In this document: piece after piece, positions 22,956-33,424 of the stretch
Layout: the number at the start of each line of letters is the position of its first letter
How positions within the stretch are numbered: position 1 is the first letter of the stretch
Origin: Siphonodentalium dalli
Taxonomy: Eukaryota; Mollusca; Scaphopoda; Gadilida; Siphonodentaliidae
Assembly (NCBI GenBank): GCA_032622095.1
Contig: CP136064.1
Location: 145,771,297 to 145,835,296, forward strand
DNA length: 64,000 bases
Direction of reading: 5' to 3'
Made by a program: the position numbers and the translations under genes
Notes under the pieces: model-generated
Databases searched by the model: none
What the model was told of the DNA's origin: nothing
What the model saw: only the letters and a program-made list of their open reading frames with translations

Positions 22956-23610
22956 TTATAAGGGCCATAACTCTGGAAAGCAAGATAGAACATAAACCTA
23001 AATGCTCCGATTCCATGTAGCTCGGCAAGGTGTATATACCTACCAAATTTCAATGTTCTACCTTTTAAACTTTCTGAGATATAAGGGTTACAAAATATAT
23101 TAAGAAGTATAAATCATGAAAAATAAAAATAAAAAATTGAATAACAATATACTTCCATATTAAAATATGGAAGTATAATAACAATATACTTCCATATTAA
23201 AATATCGAAGTATAATAAGGGAATCGCTCGGAATTGATTGGTACGTCGATAGTATGGTTTATTGACATTTCTGTGTTCAGTTGGCCATAACTCTGGAAAG
23301 CAAGTTGGGACATAAACCTGAATGTTTCGAGTCCATGTAACTTGGCAAGGTGCATATACCTGTCAAATTTCAATGTTCTACCTTTTAAACTTTCTGAGAT
23401 TTAAGGGTTACAAAATATATTAAGAAGTATAAATAATAATAATAATAATAGGAAAAATAATAAATTGAATAACAATATACTTCCATATTAAAATATGGAA
23501 GTATAATAATAAATATTGGAAAAAATAAAAAATTGAATAACAATATACTTCCATATTAAAATATGGAAGTATAATAATATACATGTAGAAACTGTTTGCA
23601 ACGGTCATCA
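22956..23610 (+). repeat. Tandem GGCCATAACTCTGGAAAGCA units with 30-bp hairpins
   Basis: A ~150-bp unit beginning GGCCATAACTCTGGAAAGCA occurs at 22,963 and 23,283. Each is followed by an (AAT)n/(AAATA)n stretch and then by hairpins. The hairpin ATACTTCCATATT-AA-AATATGGAAGTAT occurs at 23,148-23,177, 23,185-23,214 (one mismatch), 23,476-23,505 and 23,544-23,573. Similar hairpins recur at 26,501-26,530 and 53,577-53,606, so they are a mobile part of this family. Confidence 0.85.
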
Positions 23611-23849
23611 TAAGTAATATTGACATTTCTGAGTTCAATGGACCGTTTATATGCGAAAATACCATTACCGCGAAAATAGGTGACTTGATGAAAAAATCTC
23701 TATATATCGGTCAGTTTTCAAGCTAGAGAGTTGAGACCGGTGCCATTGGGTTCACATCGGTGAGCTCTATATAATATGATTTGCGTGTAAATATCCGCAG
23801 ATAATGATCATATCTCCGTTGTCCTTGTAAATATTTTTTCACGACTGAC

Positions 23850-24300
23850 GGTTACAATACACCAAATACAAATTAGTAGAGTGATTTCCCCTGGCACTAC
23901 CAATCTAGGATCAGCATAAAAAAAATTCTGGCAGCTGAATGGTCAATGATACATGAATGAAAAGTGCACGAAAAAATGCACAAAAGTGTTTTCCGTCAAG
24001 AAACATCAAATATAGCCACACGGTGAACGGTTATGGCTGTGCAAATGGCGAATAATTTATGGGAGGTGTTTGTGTTTTTTTCGATGTAATTTTTTCCTCA
24101 ATTTTAAGGGTAGTGTGACGTTTGTCAAGCTGCAGTGTGATCCACCACGTTTACAAGTAGTTTTGGGCACATTTCCGTGTGTCTAAAAGGACGTTCTTTA
24201 ATTTTAAATACTCGTGCAGGGTCAAAGCTTTCCTGCGAATACAGGCCAGCGGGATTTGTTAACACTGAGGCCAATGTAAATCATTTGGTGTATTGTAACC
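23850..24300. mobile_element. ~454-bp TIR repeat, copy 1
   Basis: Bounded by GGTTACAATACACCAAAT and its exact inverse ATTTGGTGTATTGTAACC, 18-bp terminal inverted repeats. The body is about 97% identical by eye to copy 2 at 25,173-25,626 (about a dozen differences). There is no protein. Clear target duplications were not seen. It is probably a non-autonomous DNA transposon, or one side of a composite structure with copy 2. Confidence 0.85.
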
Positions 24301-25172
24301 TGTAGTGAAAAATTGTCGTTTTTCAGATTTCTGCTCTGAAACAAGTGTCGTGCTCATTATGCACAGGAAACAAATTGGAAACGTAATGCACGCGATACGA
24401 CAGCTGATTTACCGTCGGAGCCGTCCAATAAAATTACAAATTAACACCTCTGATGCCATTTCTGCTTCTCGTTGTAGAACCGAAAATCCCAATTTTCGAC
24501 CTATTTTTTTGGCCCAATGATGTCCCTCTAATGAATGCGAGACCATATCTGTTGGAGCCGACAATCTAGATGAACACCAATGCAGATTTGTCGGGTTTGG
24601 GCACGACATGAGAGTGAAGCGTGACGTCAGTATGGACCATACCCTAAAATATGATGCAAAATCGGACCAGATTAGGGTCAAATGAAGTTGAATTGCCCCT
24701 GTTAGATGACATGTTGACAAAAAAAGCCTACCCTGGAAGTTTGCAGAAATGGTTCGACTATCCAACGCGCACAGATTTCCGCCAATAAATATATTCTTGT
24801 GAAGGGACAATTTTGGTTTTCTGTCGATTTTTTTCGAAAATTGTGTAGATGCGCTCAATGTGAAACCTAAGTGCGCCCAATTCGCCTAGCGAATCGTATG
24901 GCATATTTTCTGGAAGTGGTATCTACAAGATATCAGATCGACAACCTGTATGTACATCGTCACTGTTTACTTTGCTAAAATGAATTTTTTTTTACATTCA
25001 AGTAAAGGTATTTTTTTTGCAAATTCAGCTATGGGTGGTGACAGAAAAGGGTTAATAAAGTAAGAACACAGACATGTTTCGAATCAAATTTATTTATTTT
25101 GACGTGGGTATATAAATGGACGCAATTTTATATTGTTTGGGCGACTTTCTTGTCTTTCCAGTGACCACTATA
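24301..25172. other. Spacer between the twin TIR repeats
   Basis: 870 bp without recognised homology. A 149-codon minus-strand frame (24,409-24,858) is the longest uninterrupted frame here. It shows no signature I know, has no transposase motif, and may be chance. If the twin repeats mark a composite element, this would be its cargo. Confidence 0.35.
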
Positions 25173-25626
25173 GGTTACAATACACCAAATACAAATTAGT
25201 AGAGTGATTTCCCCTGGCACTACCAAGCTAGGATCAGCATAAAAAAAATTCTGGCAGCTGAATGGTCAATGATACTTGGATGAAAAGTGCACGAAAAAAT
25301 GCACAAAAGTGTTTTCCGTCGAGAAACATCAAATATAGCCACATGGTGAACGGTTATGGCTGTGCAAATGGCGAATAATTTATGGGAGGTGTTTGTGTTT
25401 TTTTCGATGTCATTTTTTCCTCAATTTTAAGGGTTGTGTGACGTTTGACAAGCTGCAGTGTGATCCACCACGTTTACAAGTACTTTTGGGCACATTTCCG
25501 TGTGTCTAAAAGGACGTTCTTTAATTTTAAATACTCGTGCATGGTCAAAGCTTTCCTGCGAATACAGGCCAGCGGGATTTGTTAACACTGATGAGGCCAA
25601 TGTAAATCATTTGGTGTATTGTAACC
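25173..25626. mobile_element. ~454-bp TIR repeat, copy 2
   Basis: Same orientation, ends and length as copy 1, with a 3-base insertion (CTGATGAGG against CTGAGG) and scattered substitutions. The direct orientation and similarity suggest either recent duplication of the segment or two independent insertions of a young family. Confidence 0.85.
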
Positions 25627-26160
25627 TGACATCGTCGTATTGGCCTAAAACTTCCCCGGCGAACGACAGCAACCCCGTGTGTCTGCGTTAAAGGGATCTA
25701 AACTTGCATGCATAAGTTTCAATGTTGGACTCTTCATTCTTCGTGCATCTGGCCAGTTTTCACCCGACGATGCCCAAATTTCGCGTGCCTGGTCGCTCAC
25801 ACATACTGATTATTAATTATTCACAACCCCTTTCATCTGAGCATCGGTTTGAGAAGGAATTTTACGTCATTTTTGGACATCCAGGGGTCGGTAACTCTGT
25901 CAATTTTCGACCGATTTACAAAATGTTCACGGCTTCGTTATCGGGGTAAAATGGAGACAATGATATGTAAGTTTGGTCGCAATCGGAGAGAATTTATTTT
26001 TTTCGACTTTGAACACCCTCCCCCACTCCCCGGGTAATAATCGGACAACGTCCATTTTGTAGAACTAAACTACGTTTAACTTGCTCTACGTCATAACAGT
26101 TGTCCCGTTCCGCTGCCTCAATGCGTTCCAGATATACTCTACAATTGTCGATAAATGTGA
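25627..26160. other. Unassigned sequence
   Basis: Nothing recognised. Open frames 25,722-25,949 and 25,849-26,037 lack motifs. Confidence 0.35.
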
Positions 26161-26540
26161 GAGGCCGGTTTAAGGGCCATAACTCCATAAATTCTCAATG
26201 GCTTTACGGTCGTGTACTGTAGAATCTGTACACACGCTGAAAATGTCAGCGTTCTACATTCAGCGGTTCCGGAGATTAAGCGTTACACACTTACTCAGAA
26301 AAATAATAATACAGAATAATAAGAAAAAATGGAGAAACGTAAAAGGGCGATAACTGCAAAGAAACGTTGTGCCGAAATTCTGAGGCGTACATTTTCAGTA
26401 ACTCTTAGATGCCTACATTCCCCAGAAAATCGCGTTCCTAGTGTCATTATTTTTCTCAGTATGTCCAATTTAACGGAAAACGGTCTCAACAGAAATACAA
26501 TATACTCCCATATTAAAATATGGAAGTATAATAATGCAAA
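26161..26540 (+). repeat. Diverged GGCCATAACTC unit plus hairpin
   Basis: GGGCCATAACTCCATAAATTC begins a diverged unit of the family at 22,956-23,610, followed by an AATAATAATAC stretch and the hairpin TATACTCCCATATT-AA-AATATGGAAGTATA at 26,501-26,530 (one mismatch). Confidence 0.6.
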
Positions 26541-26590
26541 AAATAAAATAATAGCTATAAATTCCATCGCCGTTCCGGTGTTTATCATAT

Positions 26591-27417
26591 AGCTTTGGTG
26601 TTCTGAACTGGTTCTCCAGCGAATTGCGACAGATAGACCGCACAACCAGAAAGCTTTTAGCCGCGTATGGGGTTCATGACAGGAAAGCAGATGTAGAAAG
26701 GCTCTACATGCCCAGAAAAGAAGGCGGTAGAGGATTGATTGAATTAGAACAGCGTTCAAAACATCGATCGTTGGACTTGACAAATACTTAAAGTCATCAA
26801 GGGACATTAACATCAAAGCAGTCGAGAGTTATGAAAATACGAAGAACAAACACTTAATAACCAAACAAGCAGCAAAAATAAGAGAAGATCATGATATAGT
26901 AATGAAACAGCAACTGACGAACCGGCAACCGAACAAGCTAGAACATTAAAAAACCGACTACGAGATAAAATACAAGAAAAACGGAAAACAAGACTAGAAA
27001 GTAAACCTCAGCATGGCCAGCACGCTTTGTATATGGAGGGTGAAAACACCGACAAGGCAGCATCATATCAATGGCTGTGCTGCGCTGAAACAGAAGCTCA
27101 TATAATAGGTGTATAAGACCAAGCAATCTAGACCAGGTATTACGAATGCAAAACCATGAAACAGAAGGTCAACCCTACTTGTCGGGTGTGTCACAAACAT
27201 CTTCAGACGGTTGAGCACATCATATCAGCATGTCCGCTGCTAGCCCCGACTGACTACATCGAACGACATAACAACGTTGCTCGGTGTGCCCATTGGCGCC
27301 TTATATGGTGAACATTATAACATCACCACAGATAAGGCGTGGTATGAACATCGTCCACCACCTGTAACAACAAAGGGCAACATCACGATCCTGTGGGATA
27401 AACAATGCCAAATATAA
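26591..27417 (+). pseudogene. LINE copy C, post-RT C-terminal region (frameshifted)
   Basis: Read across three frameshifts and one stop it gives the region after the RT domain of a LINE different from copies A and B. FGVLNWFSSELRQIDRTTRK (from 26,594), LYMPRKEGGRGLIELEQ (from 26,711), a helix-rich segment, GQHALYMEGE, and a zinc-knuckle C-x2-C-x8-H-x4-C with the words CRVCHKHLQTVEHIISACP (27,179-27,235) then LAPTDYIERHN. The PRxEGGRGL motif and the CxxC..EHIISxCP cluster are hallmarks of LINE ORF2 proteins common in invertebrates. No RT catalytic box is present. No host gene is implied. Confidence 0.9.
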
Positions 27418-28115
27418 TTCTCACACGAAACCCTTATATTTAAACGAATATATTGAAAGTTAGTAACCTACATTCATTGAAATCATCCCTTATTGCATAT
27501 GATTGGAAAAAACGGACTCTTACCACATTCATTGAATAATCTTTTGGAAAATACCCCGCGGACTGGTAGGGCTTCCAACCAAGAAAACAATCTTGCACAT
27601 AAGACAACCGGGATAAATTATACTGAGCGATTGCCACTTCACCTGGAATTCCTTACCTCCCCCAATGAAAACCTCTATATATCCGAATATCTACATTGAA
27701 ACGACTTATAGTAGATAGTTATATTGAAAACTATAAAAGCAAAGTCACTTGCGAAAATCGCTATTGCTCTGACTGTACGAATCAATAAGTAACAAACTGT
27801 TATATATAAATCCTTCTTATATCGCTTTTGTCACATTCTATGTATATGTGTATGTACATTACTATTATAGTATTACAAAGTATTACATTATATCTTAACG
27901 TACTGTCGAGAAGTTAAATCTGTAATCTGCTGTATGATGAAGTATACAATAAAAAGTATACCCCTCATTTATGCTATCACATATGTATCGATGAGAGCTG
28001 TTGACGGCCATTATGTCACACCGCCGCCAGGATTCTGTATGTGCATTCTATTTTCTACGAATATTTTGTAAATCCTATTGTATATGTACATGCTTTATCC
28101 AATAAATTATCTATC
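27418..28115 (+). mobile_element. Probable 3' UTR and tail of a LINE
   Basis: Non-coding AT-rich sequence after LINE copy C, ending in CCAATAAATTATCTATCTAT (28,098-28,117), an AATAAA signal with a (TCTA)n tail. It may belong to copy C or to a second, nested retroposon. The frame at 27,493-27,699 has no recognised motif. Confidence 0.4.
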
Positions 28116-28335
28116 TATATCTAAAGTTTGTGTCTGATCGTCAAATCGTCAAAATTGTCAGACTTGATAAAATATCTAACCAACCGTATATCATCTGCAA
28201 ATGTGAGTGCTTGTTCATAGTTCTAAATTCCACTCAAATTTTTTTTTCTTCTGTTCATATCATGCATGTTTTCATTGTCCATAAAACTCGGCGGACACAG
28301 GGACGAATGCGTCACTTACACAGCAAATAATGTGG

Positions 28336-28925
28336 TGAACCAGATAAGCTTAGTTGGTTCTACAAACTGTCCCACTGTCGGAACCAACAGAGTCGAAGAA
28401 TCAATTGGTTCTTTACCAAATTATTGAAGAACCAAACAAAGAACCAATTTGTTCTTGGTTGACGAAGAACCAATGGTTGACACAGAACCAAATAATAAAT
28501 ATTTTTGACATCATTGAAGAACCAAATGAAGAACCAAATTTGTTACCACGAACCAAATTTTGGTTCTACAACTGGGTTACAATTACTCCAATTACCAGCG
28601 GCTGAACCAACTTAGCTATATGGTTCTTCCCAAGAACCAGTTGGTTCCACATAAATGCTCTTGGTTCTTCAAGAAGAACCAAATCAGTTTGATTAATAGT
28701 CTTGGTTCATCGTGAAGAACCTAATTATCCGGGGCAATTACAAGAACCACAAAACTCAATTTTGTTCTCCGGGAAGAACCCATCTGTTTCTTCGGGATGA
28801 AACAGATGGGATTCTCACGGAGAAACAAATCGGATCCTAACGAAAAACTGATTTCGCAAAGAACCAGATCGGTTTTCCGCCAAGAACCTATCTGGTTCTT
28901 CGCAGAGATCCGATTTCCTTTCTCG
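28336..28925. repeat. GGTTCTT/AAGAACC alternating array
   Basis: About two dozen copies of GGTTCT or AGAACC occur in 590 bp in both orientations, spaced about 10-40 bases apart (for example 28,356, 28,407, 28,430, 28,466, 28,518, 28,561, 28,619, 28,674, 28,715, 28,773, 28,888). Because orientations alternate, neighbouring motifs can pair and the whole array could fold into a string of hairpins. There is no coding potential. I do not recognise the family. Confidence 0.85.
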
Positions 28926-29172
28926 TAAGCACTGGGGGCCCGCCGCTCCTTCTAAATCCGACTTAATCCGTCCGAAATCGCATAATCATCCAGTGCGCAA
29001 TCGCGAGGCTCCTGTGCGCTTTCGGCGAGAGAAAGTCTATCATGCCCAGAAAGTTAGCTCAGGGGGCGTTATAGTGAGAAGTTTATATAAGAAAATTATG
29101 TTTCCCCCTCAACAAAAGACCATTGTGTATAATATGTAAAGCGGCTCTTGGTCCGCAGGATTCAATAAACCT
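28926..29172 (+). repeat. 240-bp dispersed repeat with AATAAA end, copy 1
   Basis: Starts CACTGGGGGCCC and ends CCGCAGGATTCAATAAACCT. Copy 2 at 42,118-42,356 is similar throughout. The position of AATAAA near the end fits a retroposon 3' end or the R/U5 part of an LTR. Neither primer-binding site nor paired LTR was found. Confidence 0.75.
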
Positions 29173-29181
29173 GAAAAAATA

Positions 29182-29226
29182 TTTTAGTCCGTGGGCCAAT
29201 TCTCAGAATTGGCCCACGGACTAAAA
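29182..29226. repeat. 45-bp perfect palindrome
   Basis: Two 22-bp arms, TTTTAGTCCGTGGGCC... (29,182-29,203) and ...GGCCCACGGACTAAAA (29,205-29,226), are exact reverse complements around a single C. It sits 10 bp after the 240-bp repeat and is absent after the other copy at 42,356, so it arrived or formed separately. Confidence 0.95.
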
Positions 29227-30079
29227 GCACTTTCTGAGAAAGCCTCTATAGTTTAGAAATTGGCTGCACCCCCATCCAACAAAGGTTTTAATATATCAAA
29301 TTAAAGGTCATTATATGATGCATCCGATTTTGCTTGTTGCCCATTTCAGAATGTGTCCCAAAATAGATTTTTCAGGGAAGACAACTCCTGCCCCTAAAAT
29401 AAAATAAACATTTCATCGAGTAAAAGTGTCAGCGTATAAAAAAATGACTGCGTGTTTAAAGTGAAGGAGACATCGTTTATATTGTTTATAGATCACCATA
29501 AAACAACATGAGATAAAACACTGGACCAATGTATAAGCTAGCTCGAAAAAATTGCGATAAATATTTTGAAATTTCGAAACATTACTTGCATTTTGAAAAA
29601 AAGTGTCACATATAATTGGCTATAACTTGTGAAACACATGGGCTATTGATGCGCAACATATCTCAAAAATTGCTCCAAAGAACTAGCAAAACAATTGGTT
29701 GATGGACTGCCAATTATATTTATGTGAAAATGTGCTGTGTGCATAAACTTAACCCCACCCCCTGAAATATAATTTTCTCAGAAAAATGAATTGTATAGTT
29801 CACACTTAGAATACCGCATGCAAAGAAGGCTTTATGGGCATAAAATGAAACAATGTAGAGATTGACAACCTTGTCCGAACGTGTTCTAAGATTGAAATTT
29901 TGGGAAAAATTGTGAAAAATGGTAATTTTGACTAATTTCTCAAAATTGTACAACATTGTGATAAAACTTTGATAGGGGTATGGAAATTTCACACGAGGAT
30001 ACTGGTCTAGAATTTGTACATTCATAAAACCTCACTTTTTTGTCAATTGTTTCAATTTTTATTTGAAATCGTGCCATTT
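29227..30079. other. Unassigned sequence
   Basis: No gene recognised. The frame at 29,720-30,025 (-) has no motif. Confidence 0.35.
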
Positions 30080-30575
30080 CGTCGCGTCCGGATGCCCGTG
30101 CGGCGTGACCTTGACATTTCAAATAACCTTGAAACCGTATCTCGGGATCCGCTGGGCCGATTTCTCCCATTTTTGGGGTGTTGGTGTAGGTTGACCACAG
30201 GAGTAACACAGGCATGTCTGTATGTCGGTGCGGCGTGACCTCGACTTCCGAATGACCTTGAATTTATATCTCGGGATCCACTGAGCCGATTTCCACCGAA
30301 TTTGGTGGAAACGGGTAGTATGAAGCGCTGAGCAATTTCGTCACACCCGAATGCCCGTGTGGCGTGACCTTGACATTGGAGTGACCTTCACTCTCTAAAT
30401 CGGGTAAAACCGGATGGATTTCGACGGGTACTTTTGTCCGGGCAGTGTTTTGGACCGGTCAAATCCTGACCCCACCTGACCTTGACCTTCAAAATGGACA
30501 ATTCAAGGTCAAATCGCGCAATTCGCCGAAAAGCAGAGGGGAAACAGCACGGACGAAGTCGGGTCCACCTGCTAG
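30080..30575 (-). repeat. Half-site repeat family, reversed copy
   Basis: The plus strand ends GGACGAAGTCGGGTCCACCT then GCTAG at 30,575, which is the inverted head of the copies at 20,378 and 32,071. TGACCTTGA occurs at 30,106-30,114, 30,365-30,373 and 30,477-30,485. The left part has another unit type with CTCGGGATCC and GGCCGATTTC, repeated at about 30,140 and 30,274. Confidence 0.75.
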
Positions 30576-30579
30576 TATA

Positions 30580-30632
<53 letters not shown>
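30576..30632. repeat. (TA)n plus T-tract
   Basis: About 28 bp of TA followed by about 30 T, adjoining the end of the half-site repeat. Confidence 0.95.
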
Positions 30633-30633
<1 letters not shown>

Positions 30634-30843
30634 TTATCCACCGCTCACTACGTCTATTGACTACATAAAGCCTGCCTAATAAACGTTACATTTATTACGT
30701 CAATGTAGCTTTATTAGGTCAACGTAGTTTTATTAGGTTAGTACTACTTTTATGACGTAATTTGATATGCAAATTGCGCAGGTAACTAGGGACGTCAACC
30801 GGCCTTAATGACGTCATTGTGATTTCACAACGTTTTTATCGTG

Positions 30844-31632
30844 TATAAAGCCCCGGTTCCATATTCCCGATTTTCTGTCCCGAATTAGTATATTCGGCAC
30901 CAATTCGGGACCAGACCAAATCGGCAGCATTCGAGATTTATTCTAAAAAGCCGCCGAACTGATGCCGAATTATGACAAAATTTAATCGTCCCGAACATTG
31001 CCGAGTATTCCAGAATTCTTCCGAATTTCTTCCCGAATGATCAAGAATTATCCCGAACTGATACCGAAATTTCGTGCGAGTGGCTGCCGAATTGCCCAGA
31101 TTACTACCGACTTACACCGAATTGTTGCCGAATACCCCGAATCAATGCCGAACTGATACCGAATTGATGCCGAATAAATACCGAATTGGTATTCAATTGC
31201 TGCCGAACGTCCCGAATCGATGCCGAATTTTGCAGATGCACCGGATCTCAGTATAAAAGCAGCCACACGTGGCGAATTCGAGAATAACCTACCGAATACT
31301 GCCGACTACTCCAGAATATCCACCCGAATATTGCCGAATACTGCCGACTACTCCCGAATAGGTGCCGATTTGCTCCCGAATTTATCCCGATGATTGACAA
31401 ATCGGGAGCGATTCGGCTTGGTTCCCGATAGTTTTGAACATTTCAAAACTGTCGGGAGTGAGTCCAGAATTGTCCAGAATCGACCCCGATAGCACCGATC
31501 ATGTTCGGGGATAAAAATTCACTGTCCCGACTCGTCCCGAACTTACTCCACGATTTTTGCAAAATTATGACTTGGGAGTCATTCGGGAACATTCGTGGTG
31601 GAAAATCGGGGATATGGAACCGGGGCTTTATA
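30844..31632. mobile_element. 789-bp TIR element filled with CCGAAT motifs
   Basis: The terminal inverted repeats are 32 bp with one mismatch: TATAAAGCCCCGGTTCCAT... at 30,844 and the inverse ...ATGGAACCGGGGCTTTATA ending at 31,632. TA at each tip would be a TA target duplication, as in Tc1/mariner-like elements, though TATAAA could also be part of the TIR. The interior consists of dozens of CCGAAT or CCCGAAT words, mainly in one orientation, spaced about 8-16 bases. The orientation flips to ATTCGGG near both ends. No protein is encoded; the small open frames on both strands are repeat shadows. Confidence 0.9.
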
Positions 31633-31917
31633 ATGCACTAAAATAATTCGTAAAAAGATATATTTTTAGCTCTAAAACATATATAAATCATCAGAACAAG
31701 TCTGCTTATAATAAATGTAAAAATGACAACGAACTATTTCGCTCTAAGCTGCACTCCGGGTTTCCCACGTCATGAATGCTAATTGGTTTGCTTGACCTAA
31801 TAAATGTAATGGCGTCATCGAATTAACGAATGTAAAACTGAGGAAAATGACAGATTTACCTTTAAAAAGTTTTGTGCGATGGATAAATAAAATATGTAGC
31901 TAATGTCGTCGCTTAAA

Positions 31918-32070
31918 CTGTTTATGTCCGCTCGGGGGATTTGGCATCTATTGGACTCGGCAGAGCCTCCCCCCAATATTTGGCATCTATTGGACTCGGC
32001 AGAGCCTCCCCCCAATAGATGCTCAAATCCCCCAATATATGCTCAAATCCCCCTCACGGACATAAACAAT
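31918..32070. mobile_element. Small foldback element
   Basis: GTTTATGTCCG at the left and CGGACATAAAC at the right are exact inverses, followed inward by GGGGGATTTG and CAAATCCCCC. Inside, a ~52-bp unit with TTTGGCATCTATTGGACTCG occurs twice in tandem (31,940 and 31,980). About 150 bp in all; no target duplication assigned. Confidence 0.75.
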
Positions 32071-32604
32071 TAGCTGGTGGGCCCGACTTCGTCCGGGCTG
32101 TTTCCATTCTGCTTTCATCCGGATCTAACATCGAAATCCGTCGAAAAGCGCGATTTTACCTTGAATGGACCATTTTGAAGGTCAAGGTCAGGTCGATGTC
32201 ACGATTTGACCTGTCTGAAACACTCCCCGGACAAAAGTAACCCTAGGGTATCAAATTTCGTCGAAATCCGTCCGTTTTACCCGATTTGACCATTTTGAAG
32301 GTCAAGGTCAGGTCGCGGTCACGATTTGACCCGCCCAAAACACTCCCCGGACAAAAGTATCCCCTAGGTATCAAATTTCATCGAAATCCGTCCGTTTTAC
32401 TCGATTTGACCTTGAATTGAATATTTTGAAGGTCAATGTCATGTCGGGGTCACGATTTGACCCATCCAAAACACTCCCCGGACAAAAGTATCCTAGGTAT
32501 CAAATTTCGTCGAAATCCGTCGGGCAGTTTTCCCGGCCATTGATAATAAACAGACAGACAAACAGACAAACAGACAGAAGTCCCAAAATATATATTAGAC
32601 TAGC
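32071..32604 (+). repeat. Half-site repeat family, copy with strong TCAAGGTCA units
   Basis: Starts TAGCTGGTGGGCCCGACTTC (32,071) and contains four ~125-bp units with ACACTCCCCGGACAAAAGTA and GGTATCAAATTTCGTCGAAA. It ends in (CAGA)n and CAAAATATATATTAGACT. TCAAGGTCA occurs at 32,182-32,190 and 32,302-32,310, each followed by GGTC. The open frames in it are shadows of the repeat. Confidence 0.8.
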
Positions 32605-33095
32605 CGATGAGCCCGACGTTGTCCGGGCTATTCAAAAACCAAATTTCGATAGCTCCACCCGTTTCCGAGATCTGGTCTGCGCATGCGCGAAGCTGGCGTC
32701 GCACGGGCTCGGCGACCCGATAAAATTCGTATCCGGGGCAAGATACATTCACATAGCAAATTTCAAGTCGATAGCTCCATCCGTTTCCGAGATAGAGTAC
32801 TATGGCCCGTATATCTCTCTGCAGATGCTAATAACGTTGAATGGTAAACAAACTCTCTTTATAGCGATGCGTCAAAAACAAACGCTCATTAAATTATCAC
32901 TTGATTAACCACCGCAGTGCCGTTTTTTGTGACTGAGATTGGAGAACGGAGCTTCTCCAAAACGCGACGCCGACGGTGTCCGTGGGATTTTACCTTTGGA
33001 TAGGAAGTTTGGTCTCGATCGGTGAACCCGTTTTCGATTCTATGAAGGACAGACAGACAGACAAACAGAGGTCTTCAAAATATATATGAGATATA
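32605..33095 (+). repeat. Half-site repeat family, copy with different interior
   Basis: Begins TAGCCGATGAGCCCGACGTT straight after the previous copy and ends with ACAGACAGACAGACAAACAG and CAAAATATATATGAGAT. ATAGCTCCA(C/T)CCGTTTCCGAGA occurs twice (32,650 and 32,770). The head and tail match the family but the interior does not. Confidence 0.65.
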
Positions 33096-33226
33096 CGACT
33101 GGCTTATCCAGTCTAAGCTGGGTTTTTGTTGTTGCAGTGCAGTTTAAACGGAGGTTTTCCTCGAAGTCATTAAACTGGAGACGAATAATCTGACCACAGT
33201 CTCATTTACTGTAGAAATTCAATTAA

Positions 33227-33249
33227 TTTTGTTTTTCTTGTCTTTTCAG
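33227..33249 (+). promoter_or_regulatory. Splice acceptor of the Wnt terminal exon
   Basis: A pyrimidine-rich tract (TTTTGTTTTTCTTGTCTTTT) is followed by CAG at 33,247-33,249. The next base completes a codon begun in the previous exon, so the intron lies after the second base of a codon. Confidence 0.85.
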
Positions 33250-33424
33250 ATTATGTGATAAAGAGAGTAATGGTCCCGGAGGCTGTGACACAATGTGCTG
33301 TGGGCGTGGCTATAAGAGCCTTGTTGTGAACGTAACTGAACGATGCGAGTGCAAATACTACTGGTGTTGTTACGTGAAATGTAAAACTTGCATGAAAAGA
33401 GTCGAACTCAGCAGATGTTCTTGA
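33250..33424 (+). CDS. Wnt family protein, terminal coding exon
   Basis: Encodes the last 57 residues and stop of a Wnt, a secreted lipid-modified glycoprotein that binds Frizzled and LRP receptors. The first base (33,250, A) closes a split codon that would be Arg if the usual GR-x-C wording holds. All eleven C-terminal Wnt cysteines are present in order: LC (residue 2), GC (12), CC (16-17) in MCCGRGY, RCEC (32, 34), WCC (39-40), VKC (44), TC (47) and RC (56). NVTE offers an N-glycosylation site. [15 protein letters not shown] looks closest to Wnt16 or Wnt4 in my memory, but the subfamily needs a tree. TGA is at 33,422-33,424. Earlier exons were not found in this window, so the preceding intron is long or the exons are upstream of it. 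The half-site repeats at 32,071-33,095 lie in this last intron. Confidence 0.95.

Noticed and set aside
24409-24858. 149-codon minus-strand frame between the twin TIR repeats
   Set aside because: No transposase or other domain could be recognised. Kept only as a note in the spacer entry.
23850-25626. Twin repeats as LTRs of a retrotransposon
   Set aside because: The ends are GGTTAC...GTAACC inverted repeats instead of TG...CA. No primer-binding site or polyprotein lies between, and the spacer is too short.
29161-29230. Palindrome as a bacterial-type terminator
   Set aside because: The context is eukaryotic, and a symmetric palindrome with A/T ends on both sides occurs without a gene next to it.
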